A stretch of DNA of 64,000 nucleotides from the NCBI GenBank assembly GCA_900473685.1, contig UCNE01000002.1, positions 337,963 through 401,962 on the forward strand, read 5' to 3'. Shown piece after piece: positions 60,700 to 64,000 of the stretch; positions within the stretch are counted from its first letter, which is position 1, and each line of letters begins with the position of its first letter. The position numbers and the translations under genes were made by a program. Source of the stretch: Hyphomicrobiales bacterium. GTDB taxonomy: Bacteria; Pseudomonadota; Alphaproteobacteria; Rhizobiales; Rhizobiaceae. The notes under the pieces are model-generated. The model was given only the letters and a program-made list of their open reading frames with translations, made no database searches and was not told where the DNA came from.

Positions 60700-60959
60700 C
60701 AGGCAGCGTCGTCTTCAGCCAGCCGGTCGAGTTCCTTCAGGACCGCGTCCAGATCGTGAACCTTGCCGTCCCTAACATCCTGCAGACCTTGCGCAACCTC
60801 AAGAACGTCGGCACCCTCGTTGAGAAGATAATACCGCATCGCCCGAACCATCACCCAGCTGCGGGAGCGCTCGGTCGTTGCGGCGATCGTCTCGATATCT
60901 TTCAGCACATCGACCGGCAGGCGCAGCGCGATCGGGTCGGAGAGAACGGGTTTGGCCAT
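60699..60959 (-). CDS. Ribbon-helix-helix antitoxin
   Basis: The 86-residue protein has an N-terminal RHH DNA-binding motif (I-A-L-R-L-P-V-D-V-L-K-D-I-E-T-I-A-x-x-T-E-R-S-R-S-W-V). A flexible C-terminus would wrap the toxin. The ATG at 60959 is chosen because GGAGG lies 5 nt before it; ATGs at 60962 and 60971 are alternatives. A 19-bp palindrome is directly upstream, as expected of autoregulation. Confidence 0.9.
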   Translation of the reverse strand: MAKPVLSDPIALRLPVDVLKDIETIAATTERSRSWVMVRAMRYYLLNEGADVLEVAQGLQDVRDGKVHDLDAVLKELDRLAEDDAA

Positions 60960-60972
60960 CATCGCCTCCATT

Positions 60973-60991
60973 TGTTATACGGCGTATAACA
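60973..60991. promoter_or_regulatory. Operator of the toxin-antitoxin pair
   Basis: TGTTATACG-G-CGTATAACA is a perfect 19-bp palindrome apart from its centre. It contains candidate -10 sequences and sits just before the antitoxin, so the RHH protein probably binds here. Confidence 0.75.
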
Positions 60992-61039
60992 AAATACCAG
61001 CAACACGCCCATGTCTCAATCCCCCGCCTTAGCCGCATC

Positions 61040-62184
61040 TCAATAGCCCACCGCCTGCCGCTTCTCCTCGTCGGTGAGAAAATCCGCATCCTTCATCCGC
61101 GCCCAGACCTCGCTGCGTTCGCCGGTCAATCCGGTCACCTGGTCGAGATCCGGTACCAGTTTCAGCCCCTCACCCAGTCGCCCGGAAAACCAGCCCGACA
61201 GTGCAGCCGCCGTGCGAAAAACCATCGGCAGGACGGTCAGCCGGTAGAGTGCGCGGTTGGCCTCCTGGTAATTGGTATAGGTATTGTCGCCGGGAATGCC
61301 GAGCAGCATCGGCGGCACGCCGAAGGCAAGGGCGATGTCGCGCGCAGCACCATTCTTCGCCTCGACGAAATCCATGTCCTTGGCGAAAGCCCCATCGCCT
61401 TCCAGTCCAGTCCGCCCTCCAGCAGCAGCGGCCGCCCGGCGCGGATCGGGCCGGAATACCCTTCCTCCAGCTCGCTCTTCAGCCGGTCATATTGGTCGGC
61501 CGACAGATTGCCGCCCTCCTTCGGCTGGTAGACCAAAGCGCCGGAAGGCCGGGCGGAATTGTCCAGCAGCGCCTTGTTCCAGGTCGCCGCCGCATTGGAG
61601 AGATCGAGCGCCATCTGCGCCGCCGCCAGCGGCGGAAAGCCCAGATGATCGTCGAGCGGATGAAACAGCTTCAGATGCAGTAATCCGTCGTCACCGGCCG
61701 AAATCCGCCGTACCAGATTGCCCACCCGGTATTCATAGGCCTCCGGCCAGCCATCCCGCCCTTCAAGGATGCGCACCCGGTCCGGCCTGAGCAGGTGCAG
61801 TTCACGCATCGCGCCACCGATCTCGGCCGCATCAATATAGGCATTGCCGGACAACAGCAGATGGCCGTAGAGCGTTTCGAGAAAATCATGTCCCCCCATC
61901 CGGCCGTTCGGCCGTGCCAACAATGCCAGCACCGGATGCTCGCTCCGCTCCTCCGTTCCCTCGTAAGCCAGCAGCGGCACATTTGCCGCCGCTTCTGAAA
62001 TCAGCCGCACGGCCCGGTGCGCCACGGGATTGCGCATAAACCCTTCGCGGGCCAGCGCCGCATAGGACCGCCCGGTCCAGTGCGCCCGCCCCTCCTGCGC
62101 AAGGGCGACGAAACCCGATGCCGCCTTGGTTTCGCGCGCGCTCTCCACCGGGCGGCGCCACGGCAGACGGAATGGATTCTTCAT
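61040..62184 (-). pseudogene. GTA portal protein (g3-type), frameshifted
   Basis: The first part (from the ATG at 62184) encodes a HK97-type portal: N-P-V-A-H-R-A-V-R-L-I-S-E-A, G-N-A-Y-I-D-A and G-P-I-R-A-G-R-P-L-L-L-E-G-G-L-D-W-K-A-M-G-L-S-P. After this the frame is lost, ending at 61237. The continuation M-D-F-V-E-A-K-N, G-V-P-P-M-L-L-G-I-P-G-D-N-T-Y lies in a second frame to 61040. One missing base near 61379-61386 would rejoin them into about 380 residues, the family's length. As read, the portal is broken; a sequencing error must be excluded. Confidence 0.85.
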
Positions 62185-62246
62185 CGGTCACGATCCTTGA
62201 TTGCCGCTTGAGCACGGTTCGAAATGGAGATGGAAACCGGGCGCAC

Positions 62247-62864
62247 CTAAGCCGCCCGAGCCTGGCGGATCGCCGCCAGATACCGCCGGCCATGGCCCGC
62301 CACCCGCTCCGCCCTGTCGCGGCCGTTGATGATCCGCCGGGCGCCGGTCCAGTCCTCCACCCCATCCGAAAAATACTGCCCGAGCCTTTTGCCGGCAAAG
62401 GCGCCGGCCTGCATGCCGATGAACAGGATGTCGATGGCCACGCTCATCTCCATCGCCCGTTCCGGCTGGGCGATGAGGTCGATCCCGGTCGCCCGTGTCA
62501 TCTTCTCGTAATTGTCCCTGTGCGTCAGCTGCACCAGCCCGCGCCCGAGCCAGCTCTTCCCGTCCGCGTCCCGCCGCCAGTAGGGCGTCGAGACAGACGG
62601 CAGGCGGCCATTGTCGAACGCGCTGTCGAGAAGGGCAATTGCCCTTGCATCGCTTGTGGCAAAAGTCTCGCGCACCGGCTGCATCGTCCGGCCGGTTTCG
62701 TGATGCGCGGTCGCCAGCATATAGGCGAGCCAACGGTCATCCAGTCCGCCACAGCTCTCGCCACGATCAAGAATCGCCCTCAGCCCCGCCACCTGGTGCT
62801 TTTTCAGGACCCCGTCGAACAGGGACACCCGCACCGCATCGAAGAAGGTTTTCCGCCCAAACAC
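62247..62864 (-). CDS. Endolysin-like glycoside hydrolase (family 19-like)
   Basis: The 205-residue protein has A-T-A-H-H-E-T-G-R-T-M with a candidate catalytic Glu. Y-W-R-R-D-A-D-G-K-S-W-L-G-R-G-L-V-Q-L-T-H follows, the pattern of phage endolysins related to GH19 chitinases. It would cleave peptidoglycan for particle release. The start is GTG at 62864 after GGAGGA. In R. capsulatus the GTA endolysin and holin lie elsewhere in the genome, whereas here it is inside the cluster. Confidence 0.82.
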   Translation of the reverse strand: MFGRKTFFDAVRVSLFDGVLKKHQVAGLRAILDRGESCGGLDDRWLAYMLATAHHETGRTMQPVRETFATSDARAIALLDSAFDNGRLPSVSTPYWRRDADGKSWLGRGLVQLTHRDNYEKMTRATGIDLIAQPERAMEMSVAIDILFIGMQAGAFAGKRLGQYFSDGVEDWTGARRIINGRDRAERVAGHGRRYLAAIRQARAA

Positions 62865-63030
62865 AGCTCATCCTCCGTCTTCGGCCACGACGCTTGAAAA
62901 ATGTCGTGACTCTAAATCGATTTAACCAATTTAAATCGTTTAAACTGTTTAATACCCTGATTTACTTTGGCTTTGAGATGTGAAATCTGGATTCAAGCAA
63001 TATGATATTGCCTTGATCGAGGAGGATCGA

Positions 63031-63180
63031 ATGAACGCCCAGAGCAAGATACAGGCCGACACCACCCGCTCGACTGTCCCGCAGCACATCCTCGACCGGT
63101 TCGAAAATGCCTGGCAGCAGATGCGTGCCAACGCCTCTGCCGAACCAAAGGTCAGCACGGCCGAAGACAGCAAGCGCTGA
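63031..63180 (+). CDS. Small hypothetical protein (first of a tandem pair)
   Basis: The 49-residue protein starts at the ATG at 63031 with GAGGAGG before it. V-P-Q-H-I-L-D-R-F-E-N-A-W-Q-Q-M-R matches the next small gene's F-D-R-L-E-N-E-W-R-Q-I-R. It is helical and lies on the plus strand inside the GTA cluster. Function unknown. Confidence 0.6.
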   Translation: MNAQSKIQADTTRSTVPQHILDRFENAWQQMRANASAEPKVSTAEDSKR

Positions 63181-63283
63181 TCGCTTTTCCTGATTTTTTC
63201 AACCGCCAGCCCGCAACCGGTCCGGAACCTTCCAGCCCTGTTCGCGTTACCAGCCGTTGCAGATATCGATGAAAGGACTGCCC

Positions 63284-63397
63284 ATGCCGGCCCAGCAAAT
63301 GTCCCAGGCCCAATTCGACCGCCTCGAAAACGAGTGGCGCCAAATCCGCGAAACCGCATCGACGGCACCGAAGCCCGCTGCCACGGCAGGCAAATAA
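63284..63397 (+). CDS. Small hypothetical protein (second of a tandem pair)
   Basis: The 37-residue protein starts at the ATG at 63284 after AAAGGA. It is a shorter paralog of the gene at 63031, sharing D-R-x-E-N-x-W-x-Q-x-R and an Ala/Pro/Lys-rich tail. The pair probably arose by duplication. Function unknown. Confidence 0.55.
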   Translation: MPAQQMSQAQFDRLENEWRQIRETASTAPKPAATAGK

Positions 63398-63477
63398 CCT
63401 GCTAATAGTCTCACCTTGAAAGCGATTTTCCGTCCCTTGAGGGTAGACAATCGCATATGGCCTTCGGCGTACTCTCT

Positions 63478-63599
63478 CTTCTCCCCAGCGGGGAGAAGGT
63501 GGCCCGAAGGGCCGGATGAGGGGGCGGCATGTTCTGAACTCACCGAAAGCCCCCTCATCGCCTCGCATCCGCTCGGCACTTCTCCCCGCCGGGGAGAAG
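63478..63599. repeat. RIME-type intergenic repeat, full copy
   Basis: The element is 122 bp, the same length as the copy at 22099. Outer palindromes lie at 63478-63498 and 63579-63599; the inner arms GGCCGGATGAGGGGG and CCCCCTCATCG are inverted. It lies just after the terminase gene. Confidence 0.85.
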
Positions 63600-63646
63600 A
63601 AGGAGATCGTGGCATCCGTTCACCGATGCCCGCCGCCAACATACCC

Positions 63647-64000
63647 TCAAATTCCCCTGACCCGCGGCTCGCCGCCGCCGTCCAGCATCAGTGCCGTCAG
63701 GGCCCAGACCAGCGCGTCCAGCCGGTCAGGTGAACGGCCCGACGACAACCCGTCCGGCCCGAAATCACACATCTGGTCCTCCAGAGCCGGAAACGATCCG
63801 GCATGCACCACCCGGCCCTGCTCGTAGAGCGCCGCCACCGGTTCCGCCCGCAGCCATTTTCCGCGTGAGGCCCGGACGGACGTCACGGGTAGCTGCGCAT
63901 CGATGCCACGCAGCACCGCCGACACCATGTCGCCGCCCTGGTTGACCTCGGCAACGATCCGGTCGGCATCGAAACGCCTTGTCAATCGGCTCGGAATGTT
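63647..64000 (-). CDS. GTA terminase large subunit (g2-type), C-terminal part
   Basis: Only the last 117 residues are in the window; the frame stays open to the edge. It includes the nuclease-domain end: D-R-I-V-A-E-V-N-Q-G-G-D-M-V, A-G-S-F-P-A-L-E-D-Q-M-C-D-F and S-P-D-R-L-D-A-L-V-W-A-L-T-A-L. The protein cuts and pumps DNA into the GTA head. Confidence 0.9.
   Translation of the reverse strand, partial: NIPSRLTRRFDADRIVAEVNQGGDMVSAVLRGIDAQLPVTSVRASRGKWLRAEPVAALYEQGRVVHAGSFPALEDQMCDFGPDGLSSGRSPDRLDALVWALTALMLDGGGEPRVRGI

Larger units (their letters stand above)
46421..64000 (-). mobile_element. Gene transfer agent (GTA) structural cluster, interrupted
   Basis: The minus-strand genes follow the Rhodobacter capsulatus GTA order: terminase large subunit (g2), portal (g3), small membrane protein, prohead protease (g4), capsid (g5), connectors (g6, g7), tail terminator (g8), major tail protein (g9), chaperones (g10, g10.1), tape measure (g11), distal tail (g12), hub (g13), NlpC/P60 (g14) and TIM-barrel host-specificity protein (g15). 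No integrase is visible. GTA particles package random host DNA. Several insertions and a portal frameshift, listed separately, suggest partial decay. The 5' end lies beyond the window. Confidence 0.93.

Overview
The window reads as chromosome of an alphaproteobacterium of the order Hyphomicrobiales, most likely family Rhizobiaceae (Rhizobium/Agrobacterium/Sinorhizobium clade). The evidence is high GC with dense coding, RIME-type rhizobial intergenic repeats (two full 122-bp copies and one half copy), a feuN-feuP-feuQ locus, a cycHJKL-degP-two-component-glnE block in the order I recall from Sinorhizobium meliloti, a PleC-like kinase beside glnE, and DUF982 and CGNR-type proteins common in this group. 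I saw no rRNA, tRNA or CRISPR array.

Region 1-26.2 kb is ordinary chromosome with many short transcription units: a secreted caspase-like/Sel1/peptidoglycan-binding protein, two PilZ-like proteins, a HisC-type aminotransferase, a DUF2147 protein, two tiny secreted peptides, YnfA, AMP nucleosidase, a membrane and glycolipid group (LPG-synthase-type membrane protein, GT2, GT39, diacylglycerol kinase-like protein), two divergent regulator/enzyme pairs (HxlR/oxidoreductase and CGNR/alpha-beta hydrolase), an L,D-transpeptidase lipoprotein, ETF-ubiquinone oxidoreductase, an Hsp70-like protein, a family-4-type uracil-DNA glycosylase and two transporters.

Region 26.2-46.3 kb is a conserved core: pepN and a PleC-like kinase on the plus strand converge on a long minus-strand series, feuN-feuP-feuQ, a lipoprotein, cycH-cycJ-cycK-cycL (cytochrome c maturation), a DegP protease, a response regulator/kinase pair and glnE.

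Region 46.4-64 kb is a gene transfer agent (GTA) structural cluster of the Rhodobacter capsulatus type on the minus strand. It runs from the terminase large subunit (cut by the window edge) through portal, prohead protease, capsid, connectors, tail genes, NlpC/P60 peptidase and the large TIM-barrel host-specificity protein to a holin-like protein. The cluster is interrupted or altered in several places: a frameshift in the portal gene, a RelE/RHH toxin-antitoxin pair, an endolysin, two tiny paralogous plus-strand genes, an approximately 2-kb block of plus-strand accessory genes (including DUF982 and a frameshifted YkvA/DUF1232 gene) between the tape-measure and distal-tail genes, and a RIME half-element inserted in frame in the NlpC/P60 gene. 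These suggest a decaying or domesticated GTA, unless the frameshifts are sequencing errors.

Regulatory structure also stands out: a shared 20-bp dyad (TKACG-N10-CGTMA) upstream of ETF-QO and the DUF2147 gene, an 18-bp perfect hairpin between feuN and feuP, a terminator-like hairpin just after the GTA capsid gene, a possibly leaderless AMP nucleosidase mRNA, and palindromic operators in front of the HxlR, CGNR and antitoxin genes.
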